DNA of 64,000 nucleotides. Source: Thermus tengchongensis. GTDB taxonomy: Bacteria; Deinococcota; Deinococci; Deinococcales; Thermaceae. This document shows, piece after piece, positions 42,380 through 50,506 of the stretch. The stretch's first letter is position 1. Each line of letters opens with the position of its first letter. Location: NCBI RefSeq assembly GCF_021462405.1, contig NZ_JAKEDU010000003.1:186001-250000 (forward strand), read 5' to 3'. The translations under genes and the position numbers were made by a program. Below the pieces are notes generated by a model. It saw only the letters and a program-made list of their open reading frames with translations, had not been told where the DNA came from and made no database searches.

Positions 42380-43093
42380 ATGCCCTTCACCTGGCGCGAC
42401 CTCTTGGACATCCTCCTGGTGGCGGTCCTCTTTTACTCCCTCCACCGCCTCCTCTCCGGCACCCGGGCCCTGAACCTGGTGCGGGGGGTTCTGGTCTACC
42501 TGGCGGTCTGGTTTTTGGCGAGCCTCCTGGGGCTTTCCACCCTTTCCTGGCTCTTGGGCAACGCCGCTACCCTGGGGGCCTTCGCCCTGATCGTGGTCTT
42601 CCAGCCGGAGCTCAGGGGGCTTTTGGAGCGCATCGGTCGGGCGCAGGGGCTCAGGGCGCCTTCCCTGGCCCTGGAGGAGCTGCTTTTGGGCCTTTCCCGG
42701 CTTTCCGAACGGCGCTACGGGGCCATCCTGGCCCTGGAGAGGCGCACCCCCCTGGGGGAGTATGCGGCCACGGGGGAGATCCTCGAGGCCCGGCTTTCCG
42801 CCAGGCTTCTGCAGACGGTCTTCTACCCCGGCACGCCCCTGCACGACGGCGGGGCCATCCTGCGGGGAGATCGGCTTTTCGCCGCGGGGTGCGTCTTTCC
42901 CCTTTCCGAGGCCCAGATGGGCCTGGGCACCCGGCACCGGGCGGCCTTGGGGCTTTCCGAGGTTTCTGATGCCCTGGTGATCGTGGTGAGCGAGGAAACG
43001 GGGGCCATAAGGCTGGCGGAGGGGGGAAGGCTTTCCCCGCCCATGAGCCTCGAGGCCCTGAGGGAAAAGCTCAAGGAGGTGCTCCGTGCGTGA
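42380..43093 (+). CDS. cdaA: Diadenylate cyclase CdaA
   Basis: Makes the second messenger c-di-AMP from two ATP. Three N-terminal membrane segments (residues about 8-75) and a cytosolic DAC domain with FQPELRGLLERIGR, GTPLHDGGAILRGDRL (DGA-loop, here DGGA) and GLGTRHRAALGLSE (RHR motif). 237 residues. It starts 3 bp after deoB and overlaps cdaR by 8 bp, the conserved cdaA-cdaR pairing that links c-di-AMP to envelope homeostasis. The usual third partner glmM is not adjacent here. Confidence 0.94.
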   Translation: MPFTWRDLLDILLVAVLFYSLHRLLSGTRALNLVRGVLVYLAVWFLASLLGLSTLSWLLGNAATLGAFALIVVFQPELRGLLERIGRAQGLRAPSLALEELLLGLSRLSERRYGAILALERRTPLGEYAATGEILEARLSARLLQTVFYPGTPLHDGGAILRGDRLFAAGCVFPLSEAQMGLGTRHRAALGLSEVSDALVIVVSEETGAIRLAEGGRLSPPMSLEALREKLKEVLRA

Positions 43094-43904
43094 CTGGGGG
43101 AGCTTTCTCCTGGCCCTTTTGGCAGCTGTGGCCGTCTGGTACTCCCTAAGGGAGAGGGCTCCGGTGGTGGAGCGGGCGGTGAGCGTGCCCCTGCAGGTGG
43201 TGGGCTTGGGGGAGGAGCGCACGGCGGAAGGGGTGCCCAAGGAGGTGATGTTGCGCTTAAGGGGGCCGGCCCCCCTGGTGGAGGGGGCCAGGCTCCCCGT
43301 TTCCGCCTACCTGGACCTCTCCGGGGCGGAGGGGGCCTTTGCCCGGGAGGTGCGGGTGGCTGTGCCCCAGGGGGTAGAGGTCCTGGAGATCCGCCCCGCC
43401 CGGGTGGAGGGCCGGGTGGAGGCCATCCTCACCCGCACCCTTCCGGTGGAGGTTCTTTCCCAAGGGGCGTGGGTGGAAACCCAGCCCGCCTTTGTGGAGG
43501 CCAAGGGGCCGCGGAGCCAGGTGGAGGAAGCGGTGGCCGCGGTGGGCCTGGACCTGGGAGGGGAGGCGGTGGGCCTCACCGCCTTCGGTCCCCGGGGTCC
43601 CCTCCTGGGGGTGGAACTTGCTCCCCAGGAGGTGCGGGTGGTGCAGCGGGAGGCTCCCTTCTTCCGCAAGGAGGTGGCCGTGGTCCTCAGGCCCCCGGTG
43701 GGCCTCAAGGTGCTGGACTATGCCCCCAAGACCTTGGAGGTGGTGGGACCCAAAGAGGCCTTGGAAGGGCTAGCCGAGGTAGAGGCCAGGCCCCAAGGGG
43801 GCTTTCGCCCAGGGGAGGTCTCGGGTCCTCTTGTCCTTAACCTGCCCCCAGGGGTGAGGGTTCTGGGGGAGGTTTTGGGGAGGGTGCGGCTTGCGCTAGA
43901 ATAG
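43086..43904 (+). CDS. cdaR: CdaR/YbbR-domain regulator of CdaA
   Basis: Membrane-anchored protein with an N-terminal hydrophobic helix (GSFLLALLAAVAVWYSL) followed by YbbR repeats outside the membrane (VPLQVVGLGEERTAEGVPKEVMLRLRGPAPLVEGARLPVSAYLDL; a second and third repeat up to residue 265). In Firmicutes it binds and modulates CdaA. 272 residues. Its last codons and stop contain the TAGAAT (43897-43902) that probably starts def transcription. Confidence 0.9.
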   Translation: MRDWGSFLLALLAAVAVWYSLRERAPVVERAVSVPLQVVGLGEERTAEGVPKEVMLRLRGPAPLVEGARLPVSAYLDLSGAEGAFAREVRVAVPQGVEVLEIRPARVEGRVEAILTRTLPVEVLSQGAWVETQPAFVEAKGPRSQVEEAVAAVGLDLGGEAVGLTAFGPRGPLLGVELAPQEVRVVQREAPFFRKEVAVVLRPPVGLKVLDYAPKTLEVVGPKEALEGLAEVEARPQGGFRPGEVSGPLVLNLPPGVRVLGEVLGRVRLALE

Positions 43905-43909
43905 CAAGG

Positions 43910-44485
43910 ATGATCTACCCCATCCGCCTTTACGGGGACCCGGTGCTGCGCCGGCGGGCGCGGCCGGTGCAAGATTTTTCCGGGATCAAAAAGCTCGCCG
44001 AGGACATGCTGGAGACCATGTTTGAGGCCCGGGGGGTGGGCCTGGCCGCGCCCCAGATTGGGCTTTCTGAGCGCCTTTTCGTGGCGGTGGAGTACGCCGA
44101 TGAGCCCGAGGGGGAGGAAAGGCCTCTCCGCGACCTGGTGCGCCAGGTCTACGTGGTGGCCAACCCGGTGATCACCCACCGGGAAGGGGAGGTGGAGGGG
44201 CTGGAAGGGTGCCTCTCCCTCCCTGGCCTCTACGCCGAGGACGTCCCCCGGGCGGAGCGGATCCGGGTGGAATACCAGGACGAGGAGGGGAGGCCCCGCG
44301 CCCTGGAGCTGGAGGGGTATATGGCCCGGGTCTTCCAGCACGAGATGGACCACCTGGACGGTATCCTCTTCTTCGAGCGCCTGCCCAAGGCCAAGCGGGA
44401 GGCCTTCCTGGAGGAAAACCGGGCGGAGCTGGCCCGGATGCAGAAGGAGGCCAGGGCCCTTTTAAAGGAGCTCTCCCGGGGATGA
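43910..44485 (+). CDS. def: Peptide deformylase
   Basis: Removes the formyl group from nascent proteins. Three canonical motifs are present: GVGLAAPQIG (residues ~42-51), EGCLSLPG with the metal cysteine, and QHEMDHLDG with the two metal histidines. A C-terminal helical tail of about 30 residues follows. 191 residues. TAGAAT is 7 nt before the ATG. It overlaps fmt by 4 bp, the classic def-fmt operon. Confidence 0.96.
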   Translation: MIYPIRLYGDPVLRRRARPVQDFSGIKKLAEDMLETMFEARGVGLAAPQIGLSERLFVAVEYADEPEGEERPLRDLVRQVYVVANPVITHREGEVEGLEGCLSLPGLYAEDVPRAERIRVEYQDEEGRPRALELEGYMARVFQHEMDHLDGILFFERLPKAKREAFLEENRAELARMQKEARALLKELSRG

Positions 44486-45396
44486 GGGTGGCCTTTTTCG
44501 GCACGCCCGCCTGGGCGGTGCCGGTATTGGATGCCCTGGGCCGCCACCACCAGGTGGTCCTGGTGGTCACCCAGCCGGATAGGCCCAAGGGCCGGGGCCT
44601 GAAGCCCGCTCCCAGTCCGGTGGCGGAGTACGCCTTGGCCCACGGGCTTCCCCTTTTGAAGCCCGAACGCCTTAAGGGGAACCGGGAGTTTCTGGAGGCC
44701 TTTAAGGCCGCGGCCCCGGAGGTGGCGGTCACCGCCGCTTACGGCAAGATCCTGCCCAAGGAGGTCCTCGAGGTGCCCCCTTGGGGTTTTCTCAACCTCC
44801 ACCCCTCCCTCCTCCCCAAGTACCGCGGCCCCGCCCCCGTGCAGTGGGCCCTCATCCGGGGGGAGAAGGAAACGGGAGTGGCCATCATGCGGACCGAGGA
44901 GGGCCTGGATACCGGGCCCCTCTACGCGGTCTTCCGCACGGAGATCGGCCCCGACGAGGACGCGGTGGCCCTTGCCGAACGCCTTCGGGACAAGGGGATA
45001 GAGCTTCTCCTTTGGACCCTGGAAAACCTCCCCCACCTCACCCCCACCCCCCAGGAAGGGGAGGCTTCCTACGCCCCCCTCCTCACCAAGGAGGAGGGGC
45101 GCATCCGCTTCGCCGAAAGCGCCCAAGCCATCTACAACCGCCACCGGGGGGTGCAGCCCTGGCCGGGGAGCTACTTCTTCCACGGGGGGAAGCGGGTGAA
45201 GGCCCTCAGGATGCGCCCCGAGCCGGGTTCGGGGGAGCCTGGGGTGGTGCTGGGGGTGGACCGGGAGGGGGTCTTGGTGGGCACGGGGGAAGGGCTTATC
45301 CGGCTTCTGGAGGTCCAGCCTGAAGGGAAGCGGCCCATGCCCGCCGCCGACTGGGCCCGGGGGTATGGGGTTGTTCCGGGTACGCGGCTGGAATAG
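44482..45396 (+). CDS. fmt: Methionyl-tRNA formyltransferase
   Basis: Formylates initiator Met-tRNA. The N-terminal formyltransferase domain starts MRVAFFGTPAWAVPVLDAL and contains LNLHPSLLPKYRGPAPVQWALIRGEKETGVAIM. The C-terminal OB-like domain begins near residue 205. 304 residues. The ATG at 44482 overlaps the def stop. It ends before the hairpin at 45454, which is shared with the convergent unknown gene. Confidence 0.96.
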   Translation: MRVAFFGTPAWAVPVLDALGRHHQVVLVVTQPDRPKGRGLKPAPSPVAEYALAHGLPLLKPERLKGNREFLEAFKAAAPEVAVTAAYGKILPKEVLEVPPWGFLNLHPSLLPKYRGPAPVQWALIRGEKETGVAIMRTEEGLDTGPLYAVFRTEIGPDEDAVALAERLRDKGIELLLWTLENLPHLTPTPQEGEASYAPLLTKEEGRIRFAESAQAIYNRHRGVQPWPGSYFFHGGKRVKALRMRPEPGSGEPGVVLGVDREGVLVGTGEGLIRLLEVQPEGKRPMPAADWARGYGVVPGTRLE

Positions 45397-45453
45397 GAGC
45401 TCTGGGCGGGGTCCTTCCCTTTCCTGTGGCGCCCCAGGTCTCTTGGCTGGGGC

Positions 45454-45488
45454 CCCCGTCGGGGCGTAAGCCCCGACGGGGTACCTAG
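45454..45488. repeat. Hairpin of the dispersed element (copy D), convergent gene-end hairpin
   Basis: CCCCGTCGGGGC (45454-45465), loop GTAA, GCCCCGACGGGG (45470-45481), then TACCTAG. A perfect 12-bp stem with a GNRA-type loop. The trailing CTAG contains the TAG stop of the minus-strand gene (45485-45487). It sits between convergent genes and is likely a bidirectional terminator or RNA-end stabiliser; no T-run. Confidence 0.75.
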
Positions 45489-47206
45489 AACTCCTCGTCC
45501 CACTCCACGATGGTTTCGCTGGTGAGGGTGGTGGCGGATGGCCTTTGGTCTTGGGTGGCGGTTACCTCCCGCCCTCGCTCCCTGAGGAGGCCGAACTGGG
45601 CGGCGATGCCCCTTAAGCCCGCCCCGGCAAGGGCCACCACAAAGAAGATGGTGAGCCCCCAGGCCAGGTACGGGATCAGCCCCTGGCCGATGGAGAGGTT
45701 GGCCAACCATGCCAGCCAAGGTAGGTTGCCGTAGTCAGCCATTAAGGAGCCAAAGTAAGAGAGCCCTTCTGCCACAATAGGCAGGAAGAGGAAGAGAAAG
45801 GCCAGCCCCAGAAGGTTCCAATAGACGTTTCGTCCACCGAAGGTGAGCTGGATGAGGTAAAGAGGGAAGAAGCTGAGGGCCGAGGCCAGCAGGAAGAAGA
45901 CGGTCCTGGGGATCCCGGCGGTCTGGGCCAGCCAAAGCTTTAGCTGTAGCCAAACGTTGGGGCTTGGCCCTTGGCTGAAACTGTTCCTCAGGGCTTCTAA
46001 GGCTTCGTAAACCACCAGTGCGTCCGAGGCCCGGATGCCGGTGGCGGTGGATAGGTGGATGAGGGTCCGCGAGACTTGCTCCGTGAGGACGGGGTCGATT
46101 GCAGCAAACACCGGCTCCAGGCCAAGGTGGAACTGCCACGAGGCCCTATCCAGATGAGAACGGCCCGCCTGCGCGTCTCCGCGGCCCAAGGCGGTGATGG
46201 CCAAGCCAACGGTGGCTTGGGTTTGGGCGAGGGCTTCTAGGAGCTGGAAGTTGTAGTCGTATCCCAGTTCCAGGGCTTTTTGGCGCACGAGCCGGGCTTG
46301 GGTTTCCCCCATCCAGGGGGGGGTGTAGAAGGTTTGGACGTCGTCCGCTGGGGCTTGTGGGGGAGCAAGTTGAGGCGAGGCCATGGGCAGGCCTGCCTGC
46401 GGGGAAGGAGCCGTGGGGGCAGGGGAGGCCGGTTTTTGCGCTTCTGGAGGGGAGGAGGGTTGGGCCTCCCGGGGCGGAGGGGATGGGGCGGCAGGGGTTT
46501 GGGAGGATGGGGTGGGAGCCAGAGCCTTGCGCCAAGAGGACGCCCTTTCTATGAGTTTCTGTACCTCTGGCCGGAAGCTCTCCCCTCCCGAGACCCGGGC
46601 TAGGGCCTGGACAAAGTCTTGGGCCTTCAGGGTGCTTTGCGGGCTATCCTGGATCACCAGGAAGCGGGCGTAGGCCCGGGCCAGGGACAAGTAAGCCTCC
46701 GGGCGGGAGGGAGCGGCAAGGGCCCGGCTTAGATCCTCTGCCATGAGCTGGAGGTAGGACGATTCCAGGCGGCGGCGGGCCTCTTCCGGGGAGAGGTTCT
46801 GCACCCCCTGGACCTGTGCGGGGTCCAGGCCTGTGGCCCGGGAAAGGCGGGCCAGGTAGGCGGCCTTCTCCCCGCTTGGAGCCTGGAAGAACCCATCGTA
46901 AAGGGCTTTACCCACCAGGTGGCGCACCAGGAGAAGGCGGGCCTCGAGGTCCACCCGGCTTTGCTTGAGCACCGCCTGCCGGGTATCCTGCAGGTGCAGG
47001 AGGGTGGCGTCGCGCAACACGGGGGGAAGCCCCTCGCTTTCCTGGCGCAGAAGGCTTTGCGCCCGATCCAGGGCAGCCAGAGCCTGGGTGGGGTTTTCCA
47101 AGCGCACCTGCCTCAAGGCTTCCTCCAGGCGGTCGTAAACCTGGGGCAGCGGGGCGGCCAAGGCCCAAAGGCCGAGGAACCAGGCTAGGGCTAACCATCG
47201 TTTCAT
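45485..47206 (-). CDS. Unknown exported/membrane protein (573 aa)
   Basis: Not recognised. Signal peptide at residues 1-18 (MKRWLALAWFLGLWALAA), a helical region with repeat-like AALDRAQSLL segments to about 230, and a Pro/Ala/Ser-rich linker at about 230-300 (PTPSSQTPAAPSPPP and similar). A second helical domain lies at about 300-420 (DASWQF-type helices, LIHLSTATGIRASDALVVYEALEAL). Four C-terminal membrane segments (FFLLASALSFFPLYLIQLTF, LLGLAFLFLFLPIVAEGL, LIPYLAWGLTIFFVVALAG) precede an acidic cytosolic tail ending WDEEF. It overlaps the roadblock-like gene by 4 bp, so the two act together. Possible roles in envelope or motility machinery are speculation. Confidence 0.75.
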   Translation of the reverse strand: MKRWLALAWFLGLWALAAPLPQVYDRLEEALRQVRLENPTQALAALDRAQSLLRQESEGLPPVLRDATLLHLQDTRQAVLKQSRVDLEARLLLVRHLVGKALYDGFFQAPSGEKAAYLARLSRATGLDPAQVQGVQNLSPEEARRRLESSYLQLMAEDLSRALAAPSRPEAYLSLARAYARFLVIQDSPQSTLKAQDFVQALARVSGGESFRPEVQKLIERASSWRKALAPTPSSQTPAAPSPPPREAQPSSPPEAQKPASPAPTAPSPQAGLPMASPQLAPPQAPADDVQTFYTPPWMGETQARLVRQKALELGYDYNFQLLEALAQTQATVGLAITALGRGDAQAGRSHLDRASWQFHLGLEPVFAAIDPVLTEQVSRTLIHLSTATGIRASDALVVYEALEALRNSFSQGPSPNVWLQLKLWLAQTAGIPRTVFFLLASALSFFPLYLIQLTFGGRNVYWNLLGLAFLFLFLPIVAEGLSYFGSLMADYGNLPWLAWLANLSIGQGLIPYLAWGLTIFFVVALAGAGLRGIAAQFGLLRERGREVTATQDQRPSATTLTSETIVEWDEEF

Positions 47207-47814
47207 CCGCTAACCTCCGCTAAGGATATAAGCCGCCTCAAGGCGTGGAGCAGGCGGCCGATGTTGGCTTCCTTTCTGGCTAGAAGGCCAATGTATCCCT
47301 GGGCCAGGGGCCTTAAGGCCACGATTTCCCTCTCCAAAAGGGCATAGAAGACCCCATATCCCTGGCGCCTGAGGAGGGGGTAGGCTAGGTCCAACGGGAT
47401 AGGCTCCCCAGAAAAAAGCTCCTCCTTGCCGTTTTGGCTGGCCACCACCACTCCCGTCACCCCCTCCAGGCGAGCGAGCCTCCTGGCCAAGTGCTGGCGG
47501 GCTAAGGGATCCTCGAGGTCCACAACCTCCAGGGGTGGTTCTTCTTCCTCAGCTTCGGCTGCTTCGGCTTCCGCCACTTGGGAAGCGGCTAGCTCCCTCC
47601 ATTCCCGTGCCAAGGCCCTGAGCTCCGGAGGCATCTCCCGGAAGGGAAGGAGGCGGCGAAGCTCAGGCCAGAGGGTTTCCTCTAGAAGCTGGGCCCACTC
47701 CCCAGGCGAGGTGGGCATCCTCTGGGCCAAGGCCCGCCTCACCAGGTTCTCCGCAGCCCGGGGGGAAACGTACCGGCTTAGAACTTCCAAAAGGTTTTCC
47801 TCATTCGCCGCCAT
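47203..47814 (-). CDS. Unknown cytosolic protein with Roadblock/LC7-like C-terminal region
   Basis: 203 residues from ATG 47814; the longer open frame overlaps tRNA-Gln and is rejected. N-terminal helical domain (ENLLEVLSRYVSPRAAENLVRRAL), an acidic middle (EAEAAEAEEEEPPLEVVDLED), then LEGVTGVVVASQNGKEELFSGEPIP, VFYALLEREIVALRPLAQGYIGLLARKEANIGRLLHALRRL. The last part follows the Roadblock/LC7 pattern of MglB-type GTPase regulators; this is pattern recognition, not proof. Coupled to the membrane protein downstream. TATGGT or TACACT in the shared divergent promoter region (47851-47861) could drive it. Confidence 0.7.
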   Translation of the reverse strand: MAANEENLLEVLSRYVSPRAAENLVRRALAQRMPTSPGEWAQLLEETLWPELRRLLPFREMPPELRALAREWRELAASQVAEAEAAEAEEEEPPLEVVDLEDPLARQHLARRLARLEGVTGVVVASQNGKEELFSGEPIPLDLAYPLLRRQGYGVFYALLEREIVALRPLAQGYIGLLARKEANIGRLLHALRRLISLAEVSG

Positions 47815-47831
47815 AGAGAGCACCCCGGGGC

Positions 47832-47861
47832 TTGCCAATCTGCCCTTCAAAGTGTACCATA
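47832..47861 (+). promoter_or_regulatory. Promoter of the tRNA-Gln-Glu-Glu operon
   Basis: TTGCCA (47832-47837), 17-bp spacer, TACCAT (47855-47860), about 30 bp before tRNA-Gln. The box is TACCATA, so it also reads TATGGT on the minus strand towards the gene at 47814. A CTGCCCG-AGGGAT-CGGGCAG hairpin (47867-47886) precedes the mature tRNA. Confidence 0.7.
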
Positions 47862-47892
47862 ACCTCTGCCCGAGGGATCGGGCAGACGCCGC

Positions 47893-47966
47893 TGGGGTGT
47901 CGTCTAACGGCAGGACAGCGGACTCTGGATCCGCCGGTCGTGGTTCGAGTCCACGCACCCCAGCCA
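47893..47966 (+). tRNA. tRNA-Gln(CTG)
   Basis: Acceptor TGGGGTG/CACCCCA, anticodon stem GCGGA/TCCGC with loop CTCTGGA (anticodon CTG), T arm CGTGG TTCGAGT CCACG, discriminator G, encoded CCA. Confidence 0.97.
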
Positions 47967-47972
47967 AAACCT

Positions 47973-48047
47973 GGCCCCATCGACTAGTGGTTAGGTCACC
48001 GCCCTTTCAAGGCGGCGGCGGGGGTTCGAGTCCCCCTGGGGTCACCA
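47973..48047 (+). tRNA. tRNA-Glu(TTC)
   Basis: Acceptor GGCCCCA/TGGGGTC, anticodon stem CCGCC/GGCGG with loop CTTTCAA (anticodon TTC), T arm GGGGG TTCGAGT CCCCC, discriminator A, encoded CCA. Second gene of the tRNA operon. Confidence 0.97.
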
Positions 48048-48068
48048 AACGCAGTCCGAGCCGCGCAT

Positions 48069-48144
48069 GGCCCCATCGTCTAGAGGCCTAGGACACGGCC
48101 CTCTCAAGGCCGAGACGGGGGTTCGAATCCCCCTGGGGTCACCA
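48069..48144 (+). tRNA. tRNA-Glu(CTC)
   Basis: Acceptor GGCCCCA/TGGGGTC, anticodon stem CGGCC/GGCCG with loop CTCTCAA (anticodon CTC), T arm GGGGG TTCGAAT CCCCC, discriminator A, encoded CCA. Third gene of the tRNA operon. Confidence 0.97.
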
Positions 48145-48226
48145 GATGCGGCTCGGATTGCCTTTATGCCCGGGCCGGATTTCCCTTGACGGATGCCCCG
48201 GGCTTGGGGGAAACTGGATGGGCTAT

Positions 48227-48249
48227 ACCCCCACTGGGTATGTGGGGGT
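48227..48249 (+). promoter_or_regulatory. Inverted repeat upstream of trxB
   Basis: ACCCCCAC (48227-48234), loop TGGGTAT, GTGGGGGT (48242-48249). It overlaps the possible -10 TATACC (48224-48229) of trxB and ends ~12 bp before the ribosome-binding site. It could be an operator, a leader hairpin, or the end of the tRNA transcript; the sequence does not decide. Confidence 0.5.
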
Positions 48250-48276
48250 GTAACCTGGACGGAGGAGGAGGGATCC

Positions 48277-49254
48277 ATGGAGTTCACCCTCACGGGGCTT
48301 GCGGGAAGCGGGGAAAAGGAGGAGCGGTACGACGTGGTCATCATCGGCGGGGGGCCTGCGGGCCTCACCGCGGGGATTTACGCCGGACGGGCCCAACTTA
48401 AGACCGTCATCCTGGAAAAAGGCCTTCCCGGGGGGCAGATCGCCCAGACCGACGAGGTGGAAAACTACCCGGGCTTCCCCGAGGGCATCTCCGGGCCGGA
48501 GCTGGCCAGCCGCATGGTCCAGCAGGCGGAGAAGTTCGGGGCCAGGATCGTCATGGACGAGGTGCTGGGCCTCGAGGTGCAGGATGGGGGTTTCCTGGTG
48601 CGGGGGTTTGAGCGCTCCTACTTCGGGCGCGCGGTCATCATCGCCACAGGGGCCAACCCCAGGAGGCTGGGGGTGCCCGGAGAGGAGAAGTTCTACGGCC
48701 GGGGGGTTTCCACCTGCGCCACCTGTGACGGCTTCTTCTACCGGGACAAGGAGGTGGTGGTGGTGGGCGGCGGGGATGCGGCCGTGGAGGAAGGGCTTTT
48801 CCTCACCAAGTTCGCCCGCAAGGTCACCCTGGTCCACCGCCGGGACGAGCTCAGGGCCAACAAGGTGGCCCAGGCCCGGGCTTTCCAAAACCCCAAGATG
48901 CACTTCCTCTTCTCCCATATCGTCACCGAGGTCCTGGGGGAGGAGCAGGTCACGGGGGTGCGCCTGAAGAACCTCAAGACCGGGGAGGAGTACGTCTACC
49001 CCACGGATGGAGTCTTCGTCTTCATCGGCCACGAGCCCAACACTGCCTTCCTCAAGGGGGTGGTGGAGCTCAGGCCGGACGGCTACGTGGCCGTGCAGGA
49101 CGAGGTCTTCACCTCGGTACCCGGCATCTTCGCCGCCGGGGATGTGGCCGACCCCATCTACCGCCAGCTCACCACCAGCGTGGGAGCGGGCACCCGGGCG
49201 GCCATGATGGCGGAGCGCTACCTGGCGGAGGCGCATGAGGCGGTAAAGCCCTAG
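48277..49254 (+). CDS. trxB: Thioredoxin reductase
   Basis: FAD-dependent disulfide reductase. The FAD motif [22 protein letters not shown] is near residue 18. The redox-active site [32 protein letters not shown] contains CATC and the NAD(P)H-binding GGGDAA. The closing FAD motif [10 protein letters not shown] is near residue 287. ATG 48277 follows the very strong GGAGGAGGAGG. 325 residues; an N-terminal extension of about 17 residues precedes the FAD motif. Likely monocistronic or followed by the DUF4127 gene 12 bp later. Confidence 0.95.
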   Translation: MEFTLTGLAGSGEKEERYDVVIIGGGPAGLTAGIYAGRAQLKTVILEKGLPGGQIAQTDEVENYPGFPEGISGPELASRMVQQAEKFGARIVMDEVLGLEVQDGGFLVRGFERSYFGRAVIIATGANPRRLGVPGEEKFYGRGVSTCATCDGFFYRDKEVVVVGGGDAAVEEGLFLTKFARKVTLVHRRDELRANKVAQARAFQNPKMHFLFSHIVTEVLGEEQVTGVRLKNLKTGEEYVYPTDGVFVFIGHEPNTAFLKGVVELRPDGYVAVQDEVFTSVPGIFAAGDVADPIYRQLTTSVGAGTRAAMMAERYLAEAHEAVKP

Positions 49255-49266
49255 GCGTTTGGGGCA

Positions 49267-50499
49267 GTGCGCCTGTCCTTTCTCTTAGGCTTCCTCTGGC
49301 TGGGGGTGTTCTTGGGGAATCTGGGCCAAGCCCAGACCCTTTACCTGCCCCTGGACGACCGCCCCCCCAACTGGGCCCCCTGTGCCTGGGGCCTGGTGCT
49401 CTGCCCCCCCAAGGAGGCCTACCGGGGGCCTGAGGGGGCGGACCTTTCCCGCCTAAGGGCCTGGCTCCTGGCCACCCCGGGGGAGCGCCTGGTGGCCAGC
49501 TTGGACGCCCTGGCCTACGGGGGGCTCCTCCAGAGCCGCCACCTCCCCCTTCCCCCCGAGGACGCCCTGGCCCGCCTTGGCCCCCTCCTCTCTTGGAAGG
49601 TGCGTTATGGGGGCGAACTCCTCCTCTTCGGGGTGGTGCCCCGCTGGGACGCCACCCGAAGGGGGCGGAACCTGGAGGTTCTCGGGCGCCTCGCCCCTTG
49701 GGCCTCCCTGGCGGGGGTCCACCTGGAGGCGGTGTGGGACGACGCGGTGCGGGGCTCCCCCGCCCCCCGGGAGGCCCAGGGCCTCCCCTACCCTAGCCGC
49801 CCCGGGGCGGACGAGGCGGGGCAGGTTCTCCTCCTCAGGGCCCTGCGGCCGGGCCTAAGGGTGGCGGTGGCCTACGAGGAGGCGGCCTTGGCCGAGAGGG
49901 CCACCCCTTACGAGGGCGTCCCCTTGCGGGAAACGGTGGCGGGGCTTTTGCGGAGCGCTGGGGCGCGGGAGGTGGCCTTGGGGGAGGGACCGGACCTGGC
50001 CCTCTACGCCTACGGGGGGCGGAACCCCAGGAGGGCCATCCAAGACCTTCTCCACCTCATGCCCCGCTTTCCCGTGGCCCTGGCGGACCTTTCCCGGGTG
50101 AACCGGGGGGATCCCGGCCTTATGGCCTACCTTCAAGGCTTAGGGCTTTACGGGCGGCTTGCCGCCTATGCCGCCTGGGGTACCCCCGCCAACAACCTGG
50201 GGAGCGCCCTGGCCCAGGGGGGGCTTTCCCTGACGGACCAGGAGGGGCGGCTTAAGTGCCTGGCCGAGGCCTACTTTGCCTACTGGTGGGGGGAGGTGGG
50301 CCGCCCTTGGGTGCGCTCCCGCTTTTCCGAACCCTTGCCGGAGGGGGCCTCGGCGGTGAAGGCGCTTTGGCCCTATCTGGAGTTGGAAGGACACCGGGTG
50401 GATCTTTTGCGGGTGGAGTTTCCTTGGGGGCGTTCCTTTGAGGCCTGGGGTTTTCTGGAGGCCCTGCCGCTTTCCCGAGGGCCTAAGGTGGTAAAGTGA
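49267..50499 (+). CDS. DUF4127-family exported protein
   Basis: The signal peptide MRLSFLLGFLWLGVFLGNLGQA is followed by LYLPLDDRPPNWAPCAW, which fits the DUF4127 opening (LPLDxRPxN). Later blocks LDALAYGGLLQSR, FGVVPRWDATRRG, ALADLSRVNRGDPGLM and AAWGTPANNLGSALAQG also fit. 410 residues. Start is GTG. The family has no established biochemical function; an exported enzyme acting on the envelope is possible. It follows trxB by 12 bp, and a frameshifted GAF gene starts 7 bp after it. Confidence 0.8.
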   Translation: MRLSFLLGFLWLGVFLGNLGQAQTLYLPLDDRPPNWAPCAWGLVLCPPKEAYRGPEGADLSRLRAWLLATPGERLVASLDALAYGGLLQSRHLPLPPEDALARLGPLLSWKVRYGGELLLFGVVPRWDATRRGRNLEVLGRLAPWASLAGVHLEAVWDDAVRGSPAPREAQGLPYPSRPGADEAGQVLLLRALRPGLRVAVAYEEAALAERATPYEGVPLRETVAGLLRSAGAREVALGEGPDLALYAYGGRNPRRAIQDLLHLMPRFPVALADLSRVNRGDPGLMAYLQGLGLYGRLAAYAAWGTPANNLGSALAQGGLSLTDQEGRLKCLAEAYFAYWWGEVGRPWVRSRFSEPLPEGASAVKALWPYLELEGHRVDLLRVEFPWGRSFEAWGFLEALPLSRGPKVVK

Positions 50500-50506
50500 A
50501 CCCAAC

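Noticed and set aside
41279-43240. A 653-codon minus-strand frame opposite deoB and cdaA
   Set aside because: Low-complexity translation with no motifs. Both plus-strand genes are unambiguous.
47815-47967. N-terminal extension of the Roadblock-like protein into tRNA-Gln
   Set aside because: The frame is open by chance through the tRNA complement; the ATG at 47814 is the natural start.
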